From the NCBI GenBank assembly GCA_012064415.1, contig SSNU01000244.1, positions 62,001 to 126,000 of the forward strand: DNA of 64,000 nt, read 5' to 3'. The notes below the pieces were generated by a model. That model worked only from the letters and a program-made list of their open reading frames with translations, was not told where the DNA came from and did not search any database. Every line of letters begins with the position of its first letter. The stretch's first letter is position 1. This DNA comes from Gyrodactylus bullatarudis (lineage: Eukaryota; Platyhelminthes; Monogenea; Gyrodactylidea; Gyrodactylidae). A program made the position numbers and the translations under genes. This document shows, in pieces, positions 1 through 11,600 of this stretch.

Positions 1-444
1 AGGATTATCTTGACTTGGGTAAAACTCCCTTGCCTCCTCAACACTTGTCAAGAATACAGTCCAAGATTGAGCAAAAAAGTTTTCATGTTTCTAAAAGAGC
101 AGCCTCAAGTTATATCGAGGATTTAAGACGTCAACTTTTTCTAGGTTCATCTGATGAAGCAGATTTTGCAGATGAAAATTCTATTACAGAATCATCCTCA
201 TCGTACATTTCTCAAAGGGAAGATCGAAAATCAAGAAAAAATGAATTTTGCAAAGAATTTTTGGATTATCTAAAAGTGAACGACTTCAATACGGAGTATG
301 TTTATTATATTTAGAAAGATTCCTTCTTAAAGTCTTGCAGATTACATCCTGAATGAAATATATTTCAATTATACATCAGATTTATCAATTATCGAGGCAA
401 GAGCTCTCATCAACGACATGGTAGCCCGAATAAGTAATAAATAA
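1..444 (+). CDS. 3' end of an unrecognised protein gene (two exons, 5' end outside window)
   Basis: Coding sequence enters from the left edge. The first visible exon runs to 295 and the last exon is 333..444, stop TAA at 442-444. The 37-nt intron 296..332 starts GTATGT and ends AAAG; this acceptor is chosen because it alone joins the upstream frame to the open frame ending at 444, whereas the CAG at 338-340 would give a stop within six codons. The visible C-terminus has about 135 residues: a Ser/Glu-rich hydrophilic stretch, then an amphipathic helical end (EFLDYLKV, later YILNEIYFNY and ALINDMVARI). The spacing of hydrophobic residues in the last 50 residues loosely resembles the SPATA7 C-terminal helical region, but I am not confident of this. 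It converges on the GTP cyclohydrolase gene with only 26 bp between the stops. Confidence 0.6.
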
Positions 445-470
445 AATTAATAAATTGGTTTTTATCCAAT

Positions 471-1037
471 TCATGATTTATTGATTGTCTTCATGAATAG
501 CTGCCATACCTCGGGACTTTTCATTTCACCTCTAACTGCTGTTGTCACAGTGCTCGTATCTGGTTTTTTAATACCTCTCATCGCCATGCACAGATGAGTT
601 CCTTCTATAATGATGCCGATTCCTCTTGGGTTGAGAATCGTTTGAATTGACTCTAGTATCTCGTTAGTTAAACGCTCTTGAACTTGTAGTCTTCGCGAAA
701 AGATTTCGACAACTCTAGCAAACTTGCTCAGACCGAGAATTTTACCATTGGGTATGTAACCAATCGTAATATGGCCGTAGAAGGGTACCAAATGATGTTC
801 GCATAATGAAAAAAAGTCAATGTCCTTGATTGTAACTATGCCGTCGTAGTTTTCTGAGAAAACCGCCTCGTTTATAACGTTTTCAATACTCATGTTATAT
901 CCTTGACAGAGTTCCATGAAACCATTGGCAGCCCTTAGGGGTGTTCTTAAAAGACCCTCCCTTGAGGAATCTTCTCCAATAGCCTCAATAATCTTTTTGT
1001 AACTTTCCCGGATTATTTCCACTTTATTCTCGGTCAT
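471..1037 (-). CDS. GCH1: GTP cyclohydrolase I
   Basis: Single-exon gene, 188 residues, ATG at 1037. GTP cyclohydrolase I converts GTP to 7,8-dihydroneopterin triphosphate, the first step of tetrahydrobiopterin synthesis in animals, as a cytosolic homodecamer. The core is complete: REGLLRTPLRAA near residues 26-37, the zinc and catalytic segment SLCEHHLVPF at 77-86, a second zinc cysteine in HLCMAMRG at 148-155, and TSTVTTAVRG at 161-170. By alignment with the E. coli enzyme the zinc ligands are Cys79, His82 and Cys150. The N-terminus is short compared with the roughly 250-residue vertebrate enzymes, lacking most of the regulatory (GFRP-interacting) extension. It diverges from the P2X-like gene, leaving about 1 kb of A+T-rich sequence between the starts. 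Confidence 0.95.
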   Translation of the reverse strand: MTENKVEIIRESYKKIIEAIGEDSSREGLLRTPLRAANGFMELCQGYNMSIENVINEAVFSENYDGIVTIKDIDFFSLCEHHLVPFYGHITIGYIPNGKILGLSKFARVVEIFSRRLQVQERLTNEILESIQTILNPRGIGIIIEGTHLCMAMRGIKKPDTSTVTTAVRGEMKSPEVWQLFMKTINKS

Positions 1038-1080
1038 GAATTGAAGTTAAGTGAAAAGAAAAATGCATTTCACAAGCATA

Positions 1081-1097
1081 ATTTATATATATAGGAC
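1081..1097 (-). promoter_or_regulatory. Possible TATA element of the GCH1 gene
   Basis: On the minus strand this reads CCTATATATATAAAT, about 45-60 nt before the GCH1 start codon. It would suit a TATA-type promoter with a very short leader, but the surrounding DNA is A+T-rich, so a chance match is likely. Confidence 0.25.
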
Positions 1098-2077
1098 ACC
1101 AGTGGTAGCCATCAATCTTATTAAATGTATTAACAGACAAAGTAAATCTTTTTACACACAGCTGACGCCACCTAATATGTGTTATCCAGTGTGTATTCTG
1201 TGAAAATAATCATGATATGATATTCATAACAAATAATGGTTCATTTTTTCAAATGTTATTGACATTTTTTTGTTGTATAAAAAGTTGAAGATAGATTTCA
1301 GTTCATTCAATGGGACAATTATATTTTTTAATGTTCGTTTTAACAAGGACTCCAAGGACTTATGCATTGCATTGAAAAAAAATTACCAAGAAAATTTTTG
1401 TCAGAAGTTATTTTTCTAACGAAAATAAAATATTACATATCTACTTATTAGTAGATACGTGATTTAAATATGACTTAAACTATTTTAAAATGAGTACTTT
1501 TAAATTGTACATAAATCGCATCTCTTAACACTTTGATCTTCATTTACACTGGCTTCATGTTTGAAAAGAAGTTTATGAAATTTGAGCTGAGAGAATCTTG
1601 GAAATCGCATGTTTAACACTCTAAAATCTAAACTCACTTCTCACAGAATTTATCGTGAATTTTATTAATCTCAAGATTCATCTAATTTTATATTTTTGGG
1701 TACATTCTAAAATGGAAATAAACCCACTTGACCCTTTTTTATCATTCAACTCATGAGTTTAGATGAGAGATTGTTTTTTTTCTTCAAAAGAGCCAATGAA
1801 ATTCAACTAAATTTGTTCAATCTGAGTGAGCCTTCAACTTTAGTTAAGAATCGAGATTATTCTTCATCATTACTACTATTTTTCTCTATTGCCAATCGAT
1901 TATTGTCATATAAATTGTTCACATAAATTCTATCACTATAGTTCAGTATCATGTTCCGTGTAATCTAGAGTAAATTTTAATTATAATTTAACTCTTGTTC
2001 ATCTCTTCAATACTTTGAGCGTCGATAATTCGGAGAAGGAACTATACACAAGTTGAGGGGTGATAAATAAAACAAAT
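1098..2077. other. Intergenic region between divergent GCH1 and P2X-like genes
   Basis: About 1 kb of A+T-rich DNA with no open frame that looks coded. It must hold the upstream control regions of both divergent genes. I see no tRNA, SINE or inverted-repeat element in it. Confidence 0.5.
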
Positions 2078-5000
2078 ATGGCTTGCATTGTGTTAGGCAA
2101 GTTTCTCAGTGAACTGGTTCTACTACGCAATTCGGAATTATTCTCAAGCTATGCAACTCACAAGTTTGTACGTGTTAGATCGAGGTCATTGTGCATTGTC
2201 TATTTTATACTTAAAGTTGTACTTTTACTTGTACCAGTTTGGTGAGTGTTTTTTTAGATTTGAAAATGTAAAATTAAAAATCAAAAATTTCCCATTCAGC
2301 AATCTAAAATCAGTTTTATAACAAGATGTGTATGTAAAAAACTTGGGTCAATAGAGGTATTCTCATTCAAAAGTTTAAAAAATCTGACGAAGGACGAATC
2401 TGAACTCATGAAAATATTTAGATTGGAAAGAGGGTTTTGATGAATTTTTCCTACCACAGATGAAAATGTGTAGAGTCCATCGTCATTGAAACGTTTAAAG
2501 TGACCAAAATGGCTGAGAATACCTTTATTAATCCAAGTTTTAATATATATTATTGTAAAATAAAAAATTATAGGATTATATTTTATACTGAGAATTCCTA
2601 CTACTAGGTGTAAGATGTCATCAAAGACTCCTCTAGCTAGATATAGAAAAAAAGTGTGGGATGAAAATAGTCAAGATATATCTCTATAGTTAGAACCATT
2701 GTTTCAGTAGAAATCGGTGTCTGGAACAATTTGTGTATGAGGCGAAATTGATCAAAAGTTTATTTCTAGGATCATAGTTACAGCTAGGAAACTCAAATAT
2801 GCCAAGTGGAATGTTAGTAATCATCCCAGTATCGTGTAAAAGTCAATTTTCGATTTCTTGATCATTTAAAAAAAGTCTGATTGTAATCTAAATTTTAGAT
2901 AATACAATATTTATCATTTAATTGATAACATGATATGTTACAGTTAAAACGGCTAATAAGGTTAAATCAACTAACTAGGCAATATTATTAATGAATGAAG
3001 TACATTAACCTTGAGAAAACCGAATTAACTAGGTATTATTACCTGGTAGGTAATATGTAACGATAGTGCTTTTTTTGAAATTTAAAAATTCATATTTATA
3101 CAGAAATATATAGAAATAATGATTTGTACAAATAAGGGAACAGGGAAAGAATATTCAATGTGCCAGGTGTGGGAGGGTTTGAACCTAGGACCGAGAGTAT
3201 GAGTACAACTACGCCACACCGGGCTTGATGAAATTTAAAATTGTATCTCAAAAAAAATTTTGAGGGAACGTCTGGAGTGACCGAAATTAATGTGAACTCC
3301 TAAATCCACTAAAGTTTTAATGTATCTCATTAGGAAAATAAGTCAAGTTGACATTTTTACTTAGTAATCGTGTCATAAAAATAAGCATCTTAGTGAGATT
3401 CATTGTTCTATGATGTCCGTGGGTTTATTATTCTGAAATAATGCAGCTTTAAAACGATTAAAGATAAATATTATGTAGAAGGTTATGATTGGGGCTAATA
3501 AGGATCTTCTTTCAACCAAAAAGTCTTGATAAGATTGATAATTATAATTTTTTGAAATGCGGAAGGATTATTTAGTAAGATTTAACCTAGTTGAATACAA
3601 ATGTAACAGCATATTTACTAAAACCATTACAACCTGATTTGAATATGTCAAAAGATTAATTTAAAACACTTTTTTATGTTATAATTATTTTGTTATTATG
3701 GACCGATAATTATCGAACAGTTTTTTGATTTTTGATTCTGAAATACATGCTTGTATGTCCTGTTTGAATTATGTCTGATGTTGAATTCTTTGACTGTATT
3801 GAAACTCCTGTAGCCAAGCCTGAGCTAGTAGCCCCGATACAAAACACAACCGAATTTATTCAATAAATAAAAACTTAATAAGAACTATTTGGCTTAACCC
3901 TTCATGTCCCACTGTTCCACCAGTGGAATACAACACTTTCTTGAGCGATAATTTGAACTGAAAGATGCTTGAAATACTTTTTTCACCCCTTATTAGAAAG
4001 CAAATTTATCAAGCTACAAAAATATGTATAATTCATAGAGATAACTTTTCGCTGGTGCTAACTAAGGGTGAATTTTTGAAAATGTGGTCGAATATTTAGA
4101 ACGTTTTTTTGAAAAAACTATTTGCTGGAGCCTTAGGATAAAAGGATAGCTGAAGATTTCAATCGCCTGCATGATATCTCTTCAAGTTTCGAAACGATAA
4201 CTGGTTTTAGAGCCAAAAAATACCTATTTTAATCTCGATTATCTTTCGGCTTTCAAAAAGAAATTCAGATTCGTTTTAAAGGAAAATTTTTTCAGCTACT
4301 TTTTCATCTTCAAGAAGAGTTATCAGATTCGTGAGAACGGCTACTCTAGTCACATGTATCAAATTCAAGGGTCCTCCTTTGTTGCCAAAGACTCTTCTCA
4401 CATTTCGACAATTCTCAACATGAGCTCAATAAATAGTGATCCAAATTCAGTTTTTATCGTGACCTTTATTGAAAAGAATGAGACTCAGTCCTTCGGCACT
4501 TGTACCGGCTATCAGAAGGAGACAATTTGTGAAAAAGACTCTGATTGCATAACGACCAACAAAAAGTATGAAGAGAACGAACTTGGCAAGTGTAACCAGA
4601 CTAGTGGCCATTGCATGTTTCATGCCTGGTGTCCAATGGATGTGAAAAGTGAAAAGATACACCTCAAAGGAACACAGGATTTGACTATTTATGTCAAAAA
4701 TTTGGTTCATTTTCCCTGGATACGCAGAAGTCTTTCAAATGTGAGAGCTCACAAAATAAATGACACCTACACGTGTCTTTTCGACAAGGAAACCGATCCA
4801 AAATGCCCTGTTTTCAAGGTCGGCAAGATTCTAGAGGATTTAAACATTGATTTTGAGGAAATTGAAAAAAAGGTGAGCACAAATTACTAAACTAAATATG
4901 TATATGAGTGCTACGAATTAAAAATTATAATGGACTATTCTTTTTTAAACTAAAGAATTTATGTATTAAATTCGTGTGACTACTTAAAAGTAATTATGCT

Positions 5001-5709
5001 ATTCAATAGATGAGTAATTTGCTAAATATTTTATAGGGAGCTGTTCTTTCCCTAAACGTTGAATGGAATTGTGACTTTGATTGTAAGAAGGCCAGCTATG
5101 GTTGTCTGCCACGTTATAGATTCCTGAGGCTTAGTAAGGAGGATCTCTACATGGGTGATGGATGGAGTAAAATCTTTGGATCTTACTACATAGATAAAGA
5201 TAAATTTTACAAGGAATCAATCAAGGCATACGGAATTAGCATCATGTTGAATATATCCTCGGTGGGAAGGAAATTTGAGCTAGTCGAATTAATAAGATCC
5301 CTAGTATCCTGTTTAGTTCTTTTTGGCATGGTATGTTGAAGAATATTTTGATGATAATTTCTTTTCATTTAGGCTAATATTATTTGTGACTTTTGGGTGA
5401 ATTTCTTATCCCCTAACAGGGACTACTATCGACAGGCAATTTGTGATGAAGCTGACATCAAAGAAATAAAAGAAGAGGTCAAAAAGTTAAAGGTAAACAT
5501 TTCTTTCAATAGTAAATTTTCCCAAAAGTCAAAATAATCTGTCAATATTATTTTCTTTTTGATTGAAGGAAAAATTAAAGAAACAAGAACAATCAAAGAT
5601 ACAATCAATATCCGAGGAGAAGGCATCTATAAAGGAAGAAAAAGAAGAAGAAAGTGTGCAAGAATTACCGGAAAAGTGTTATTTTGAGAGTGAAATTACA
5701 AAGACATGA
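2078..5709 (+). CDS. P2X-like ligand-gated ion channel subunit, ATP-site residues degenerate
   Basis: Five exons: 2078..2241, 4296..4872, 5037..5330, 5373..5492, 5569..5709, with matching phases, giving 431 residues. P2X receptors are trimeric ATP-gated cation channels of the plasma membrane with two membrane spans. Seen here: the N-terminal YxTxK motif (YATHK, 25-29), TM1 about 37-60, a large ectodomain, IKAYGI at 309-314, TM2 about 331-353, and a Glu/Lys-rich coiled-coil-like tail at 375-415. All ten family cysteines are present (124, 133, 139, 154, 161, 167, 215, 225, 259, 270), plus an extra Cys263. The usual ATP contacts are mostly gone: KxKG is QIQG (77-80), NFR aligns with SKI (291-293), and the late lysine aligns with Val323; the Thr in DLTIYV is kept. 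The start is the first ATG in frame; an upstream GTG was rejected. The first intron is 2,054 nt and carries repeats. Confidence 0.88.
3071..3224 (-). mobile_element. tRNA-derived SINE, copy 1
   Basis: On the minus strand it starts with GCCCGGTGTGGCGTAGTTG (A-box-like), then TAGGTTCAAACCC (B-box-like), CCACACCTGGCA, then a tail with CCCTGTTC, a TATTTCTGTATA-like stretch and a terminal A-rich run. Three other copies in the window share the same order (27810-27984, 30205-30326, 31579-31740). It lies in the first intron of the P2X-like gene, antisense to it. Confidence 0.8.
3894..4060 (+). mobile_element. End of a piggyBac-like repeat (TTAA-CCCTTCATG terminus)
   Basis: Begins TTAACCCTTCATGTCCCACT and continues with TAATTTGAACTGAAAGATGC. 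The same order occurs in reverse at 10723 back to about 10570, in the TSG101 intron. A CCC end next to TTAA is the layout of piggyBac-type elements. I cannot find the other end of this copy, so its full length is unknown. Confidence 0.5.
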
Positions 5710-5796
5710 ATATTCTTTTTTAATATTTTGCATAAAGATAACACAGATGATGTATTGTAGTTTGTTTATAACATCTATATTTTACTAAAAAAGTGA

Positions 5797-6412
5797 TCAA
5801 TTAATAATTCTGACTGCTTTCTGAACTTCTTGATTCCTATGAGTTCCATCACAGTAAGGAGGTTCAGAAGTTTGCTTACACTGACAAAAGTAAACTTCTG
5901 TCGGTCTTAATGAAAGAAAAATATTTTTATTGGAACTCTCACTCAGACATTGAGGTTGAACTCACTTATCAAATTGAAGTTTTATAGGTTTGAATATAAT
6001 ATCTTTCTCCTTTCCATCACCGAGTTTGGCAGAGTTGCTTTTGAATAATCTAGTATGCCGACCATCACAAAAAGGCTGATTATGACTGTGTCCACAAGTA
6101 CAGTACCAATAGATCTTATTTGGTTCACATGTAAACTTGAAAGGTATTCTCTTGGCAATAGTGCCTTTTGGATTGATTGTTTTATGAACATCTGAAAATT
6201 AGACAAAATTATTTCAGTAAATTCTCAGTTTAGAAGTAAAATAATATCATATATTCATGCATACTTGGAAATCTAGGTGTTTCAGGATGTGGGGGCTCTT
6301 TAGGATTTCCATTCTCATCGAATCTTTTGTTGTAAGGTAAATGAAATTGACCTGGGCCTATGTGCCTGGAATTTCGGTAGAATTTGACCAAAACATTTGA
6401 AGTCTTTAACAT
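5797..6412 (-). CDS. CISD3: CDGSH iron-sulfur domain protein with two CDGSH motifs, CISD3-like
   Basis: Three exons on the minus strand, 6412..6265, 6191..5966 and 5905..5797, in consistent phase, 160 residues. CISD3 (Miner2) is a mitochondrial-matrix monomer with two [2Fe-2S] clusters. Both cluster-binding motifs fit C-x-C-x2-(S/T)-x3-P-x-C-D-G-x-H: CTCGHSHNQPFCDGRH in exon 2 and CQCKQTSEPPYCDGTH in exon 3. The N-terminal 50 residues are basic with few acidic residues at first (MLKTSNVLVKFYRNSR), which suits a mitochondrial targeting peptide. The ATG at 6412 is chosen over an upstream TTG. The protein is a little longer than human CISD3 (127 residues). Its stop lies 87 bp from that of the convergent P2X-like gene, and its start faces the 3' end of PGM3. 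Confidence 0.92.
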
Positions 6413-6725
6413 TTTCAAATCTTTTGTCCGCTTAAACAACAATCATTCTGAAACTGTTTTTTTAATTAGGTGACGAAGGTTTTATGAAATATGAATCCTA
6501 ATATCATAATCCTTTGGCTGTTATCTATATAAATGCTATTTATCAAATATTTCAAGTTGAAATTTTCAACCATTTTATTTCTAGAATAGAAATACTAAAA
6601 TAAAGTATAACTGAAAGTTTTGAAAACTATTATTTTATTATTGACTAAAATATTATTTTAGACTAAAATTTTTAGTAAAATCAACGAGAATATCCTCTTA
6701 TATATTATTAATAGGTAGAAATAAT

Positions 6726-8552
6726 TTATGGCTTCTTATTTTGTCTAGGATTTGGTCCAACTTTACCGCCAAGTTCATAAACTTTTTCAGCAATTTTATA
6801 TCCTAAATATTCTGCAATCTCTTTCGTGTTTCCTTCAGAGTAAATTCTAACGACATTTTCTGTCCCGGAAGGTCTAACAAAACATCTGGAATACTTTTCC
6901 TCTTTTGCCAAATTCCCGATTTCTTTGTCAATAGCTTCTTGAATTTCTTTTGGTTCTATTAACTTGGTTTCATCCCAGACAGTTTTGAAGATATTCTTAT
7001 CTTCAACTGAAACTTTAATCTGGACACAGGGATAATCTTGGTAAATATTCGTCCAACTTTCTAGGTCACAAGGAATATGAATCATTGAAGCATCTTTGTC
7101 ATAACGCAGAATGAATTCAAGTAAAAATATGTTGGACAATGCACATCCAGTTGAACTATTGAGATCCATAAACACTCTAAGTGGATGATCAATTGGCAGT
7201 TTATCCAAAAGACTAGCAGCCGACTTGGACACTTCTATTGCTCCATGTCCATTGGGCTATTAAGATGACGAATAATTTTAATCAGGGCGTGATGAATTTA
7301 TTTTCTTTTTCACTCACCTCAAAGTAGATTCCAAAGTCATATTTAACTGCTGCTCTATGCAAGTTTTTTACTCCAGTGGGCACGCAAATGCTCTCTAATC
7401 CCAATGAATCAACGAGGTATTGGGTAGACCGTGAATTTGCATAAGCTGTTTGTACAACACCCATAGTTAGGGTTAGATTTTCCGATTTGATAAAATGCTT
7501 GATAAAGGAACCAATAATAATTGCCATTCTGTTACCATCCAACAAGATCAGCTTTCCCGAAGTGGGCAACCTGTAAAAGTATATTAAACGATCAGCATCT
7601 CCGTCTAGGGATAGCCAAGTTTGATTTGTTTCAATATCAACGCCATCATAGATTTTGGGAAAATCAGATTTGCTCTAATACAGAAAGCTAGATTAAAATC
7701 TTTACTTACATTGACATGATCAGCTCCACAATTCAAATTTAAATTTTCATCATTATCAATTTGACAATTGTACAAATGAATTTTGAACAAGTCATCTCGA
7801 CCATTGACTAATTTTGCAATTATTTTCATTGCCACAGATCCTACACCATTAGCACAATCGACATGAATAGATTTTCTAGTGGGATTGGAGAGAGATTTAT
7901 GACAGCTTTTAATAAATCTTTCCGTGTAAATTTGACAGTAATCATCAAGACCAAACTTTTTACCACTATTGAGATTCTAGAATGAAATAATTTAATTAAT
8001 TGGTTTGTGCAATGATAACTTTATCATGAAATATAAAACTACCTGATATTTTACGATATAGTGTAAAACAGGCGTTGTCAAAAGGCCTTTATCTTCCAGA
8101 GTACAGGTGGTCATAGTTATTGCTTCTTTGATCTCATTTATAATTGAAATGCAGCTTTTTCTAGTATCATAGCCAAAAATAATGCAACCTTTAGTATAAG
8201 AAATTTTATTCTTTAAAATAAAATTGTTCAGCCACTTTTTCACATTTTCTGATTTTAATTGACAAATTTCCTCCACTAAAGATTCCCAGTCTTCCGATAA
8301 CATGGCACCATCGGGATCTATAAGCTTAATTCCATTATCACTAGATGGATTATGAGATGCAGTTATCATGATTCCGACAGATTTTTTTAGTATTGCTGAC
8401 CTTAATGACATGAGCAAAGTTGTTCGAAAAACGATTCCACGTAATTTTTCATAAGGAAATCGAAACCCTGAGGTTCCATATTTTATTTGATCGTTTGGAA
8501 GACTTATTGGGTACTTGAAAAGAAGCTTTTCGTCAAATTCGTTTATATTCAT
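6726..8552 (-). CDS. PGM3: Phosphoacetylglucosamine mutase
   Basis: Four exons on the minus strand, 8552..8043, 7976..7710, 7674..7318 and 7256..6726, all joined in phase 0, give 554 residues (human PGM3: 542). The enzyme interconverts GlcNAc-6-phosphate and GlcNAc-1-phosphate in UDP-GlcNAc synthesis, which in arthropods feeds chitin and protein glycosylation. All alpha-D-phosphohexomutase landmarks are present: TASHNP with phosphoserine Ser66, the magnesium loop DGDADR in exon 3, the sugar-binding segment YFE-PNGHG split across the exon 3/4 junction, and the phosphate loop RPSGTE in exon 4. The start is the ATG at 8552; a TTG two codons upstream is less likely. The introns are 66, 35 and 61 nt. 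It diverges from TSG101 with 101 bp between the start codons. Confidence 0.95.
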
Positions 8553-8653
8553 ATTCAAATAAATGCCAGATGATTCATCAAGTTAAACGCACTTTTTGAT
8601 TTGTTCAAAATATATTGTGTTATATTTTAGTGATTTATCAAACAATTTTAAGG
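8553..8653. promoter_or_regulatory. Shared divergent promoter region of PGM3 and TSG101
   Basis: Only 101 bp separates the two start codons of oppositely oriented housekeeping genes, so both leaders and core promoters must lie here or overlap the genes. The stretch is A+T-rich without a clear TATA box. That it is bidirectional is inferred from spacing. Confidence 0.55.
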
Positions 8654-11600
8654 ATGTCATATTATTCCACCAATATCCTGAATAAATATGCAAAAAATGT
8701 AGGTTTATTTAATTATTTCTAGTACGAAAATCCAACTACTGTTAAAAATGATCTAAATGAAGTTATAAAGACTTATGGGACATTACGTCTCAAGTATGAA
8801 AACCTGAGTAAGTAGTTTCGTATAACATTTAGCTCACAATGATGGAACAACCGAGGAATTATTGCTTTTTGATGGAACTGTTCCTATAAAATATCAAAAC
8901 TCACAATACAATATACCAGTCAATATATATTATCCAATGAACTTTCCCAGTAGTCCACCTCTTGTCTATGTTCGGCCAACATCAGATATGAATATCAAAA
9001 TCAGTCCAAATGTCAACCCAGAAGGCTTTGTTACAATTCCCTACTTGAAAGATTGGCGTTCTGGTTATACATCAAAGATTTTGATCTCACTTCTTATCAA
9101 CATTTTTGGGGATAGTCCTCCGGTTTTTGCCAAGTCAAAATATACAAACACATCGGTCACACCTCCGTATCCAACATCAAATCCGCTGCCTTATCCCACT
9201 TCTATACCATCAAACTTGCCATATCCTGTTGCCAATAATAATTTACCTTACCCAACATCTGGACCTTCCTCCGGGTATCCGGGTCAAGTGATTACTCCTG
9301 GTTATCCTTCGTATCCTGCTCAACCTAAAACTACTCCGTACCCATCTTCTATTGGCAGTTACGGGAGTTCGAGTTCTTATCCAGCTTATGGTAAGCTCAA
9401 ATATCACTTAAAATTAACTAGAATATTAAAATTCTTGTTTTTTTGACAAATATCTAATTTAGTTTAGTAGACTATTCGAACAAAACAAGTTGTCTACTTT
9501 CTACAAAATTTGACCTTTTTAAGATCAAATTGGCATAATTTTTAGATTTTATGGGTATTAGAATATCATGGGAAAATTTTAATTTAGCTTTTGTAATTAG
9601 GGATGGGGTCTGATTTGGTTGAATGTTGAAAAATTTTCTTAAAATGAATTAAACACGACAAAATTAAACAGATTTAATTACACATACAATTGCTCGATTT
9701 TAATTTTCTCTTGATAGAATGAAATTTCCTATAAAAAAATCAAGGGAATTATACAATAGGTCAAATTTATGTTTATTTTCATGCACAAAAGCACAGATTC
9801 ATTATTTCATTACTCAATGAATTTTCCTACTGCACCTTTTGCAGTTCATTAAGAAAGACAGTACTATGTATTATAATGAATGAAAATCAAGTTTTTGAAT
9901 GATCAGTCAGACTCTGCCTGTTCGTTGCTATCAAAGTGATATATCATGGCTCATTATTGGTTATTTATACTAGTAAAAGTTCTATCTGTATACCTGGTTT
10001 TATTCAAATTTAAGATCTAAACGAATTTTTTCAACCACGATCGAAATTAGCAAAAATATCATTTTGGTAGCTCTATTAACAACTGATTCTCTGATCTTGA
10101 GTTGATCAAATAAATTAATTGAATTTAGAAAAAATAAAACTCTCAATGAATAGCGTGGATATACAGCTATTCTCGAAGGATTTCTACAAAAATCTCATTC
10201 TTTGGAAACCGTTTCAAAAGTAACACTTGAGCCAATTGAATTAAAATTTTTTTTGGAAAAATTGAAGAAATCTTAAATCTCGAGTTGGCGTGATTTTTAC
10301 ATTTTTTAAAACTTTGAGTTGATTTCAAGGTTTGAGAAGAATCAAACGTTATTTTTCAGGATAACCAATTATCACTAATCAATTCTTAAAAGAACCGACA
10401 ATTCGATCGGATCATCTTAATTCATAAATTTTCAAGCAGTAAAAATAGTCGAAAAGTAGGAAATTGACTCTCGCACTTTTCATCTCAAAGTAAAAAATAA
10501 ATAGAAAATCGCGTCAACTCAAAATTCAAAATTTTTCCAATTTTTCTCAAAAAAAATTTGTTTTTGAATCGGTTTCCAAAAAATCAGATTTGGTTATTTT
10601 CTAAACTATAAGAGATCCTTTCTAATGACGGATGAAAGAGTATTCTAAGTATCTTTCAGTTCAAATTATCGCCTGAGAAATTTTTGTGTTCCCCTGGTGA
10701 AACAATGGGGCATGAAGGGTTAAATAGCCTCAGCTGGATAGGTTGTTTTAGTACACTTTTTAGAGAAGATTGCTTCTTGTTTGTGAGATGAAGAAATCTC
10801 AAAAAATAATAAACGGTTGAATAAAGAACTACTTGGTTCACAATTGTGATGAACGATAAATTCAACTTTGTTCTTTACAGATAGTACAATAAAACCAGTA
10901 CATCTTCAAGATTCCTTGAAATCAGCCATTGCAGAGAAACTGAAACGAATTGCAGATGAAAAAAAGACACAATATCAATCTGAAATGCAGTCTCTCATAC
11001 AGGTACAGGAGGATCTAAAGATTGGCAAGAACAAACTCCTGTCAATGATCGAGGGTATGAAACGAGAACTGAGCAACGTTGAATCGGCCAATGAATCCCT
11101 CGATCAGATGAATGAAAAATTGGAAAAAATGAAAATTGAAGTGGACCAAAAGGCAGATGAACCTTTGGATGTTGATGAAATGGTCACAGCCTCTTATCCT
11201 CTCTTTAAACAGTAAGTTGTACAAAATTTGATCTATGTTGGTATCTGAAATCTTCAATAAATAAGGCTAACTGTGATGAATGAAGTTAGAATCTATAAAG
11301 TTTACAAAACTCTCAATTTTTTCATCAAGAATTCGAACTAGTTAAAGATTTTTTGCAATCCTACTTTTACCAATTGAAGAAAAAATTTGGTCAGAACAAG
11401 TTTTTTAGGATAAGAATTAGATTGAGAAGGTAAATAATGCTGAATTTGTTCGAATGCATAACCTTATTATGGTTTGGAAGCTGAATTTCGATCTTTCGAT
11501 CATTCACTACTTGGAAATCAATGAGATTTTGATAATTAATTAAACTCTCACTTTCAAATCAATAAAAATTTTCAGGTCAAAGTTCGAAAAAATAGACGCC

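Noticed and set aside
4447..4710. Minus-strand open frame of 87 codons inside the P2X-like gene
   Set aside because: It lies opposite a conserved exon with ten-cysteine family pattern, has no family resemblance, and is a shadow frame.
5982..6206. Minus-strand 74-codon frame over CISD3 exon 2
   Set aside because: Out of frame with the two CDGSH motifs, which are read in another frame of the same strand with proper splice sites.
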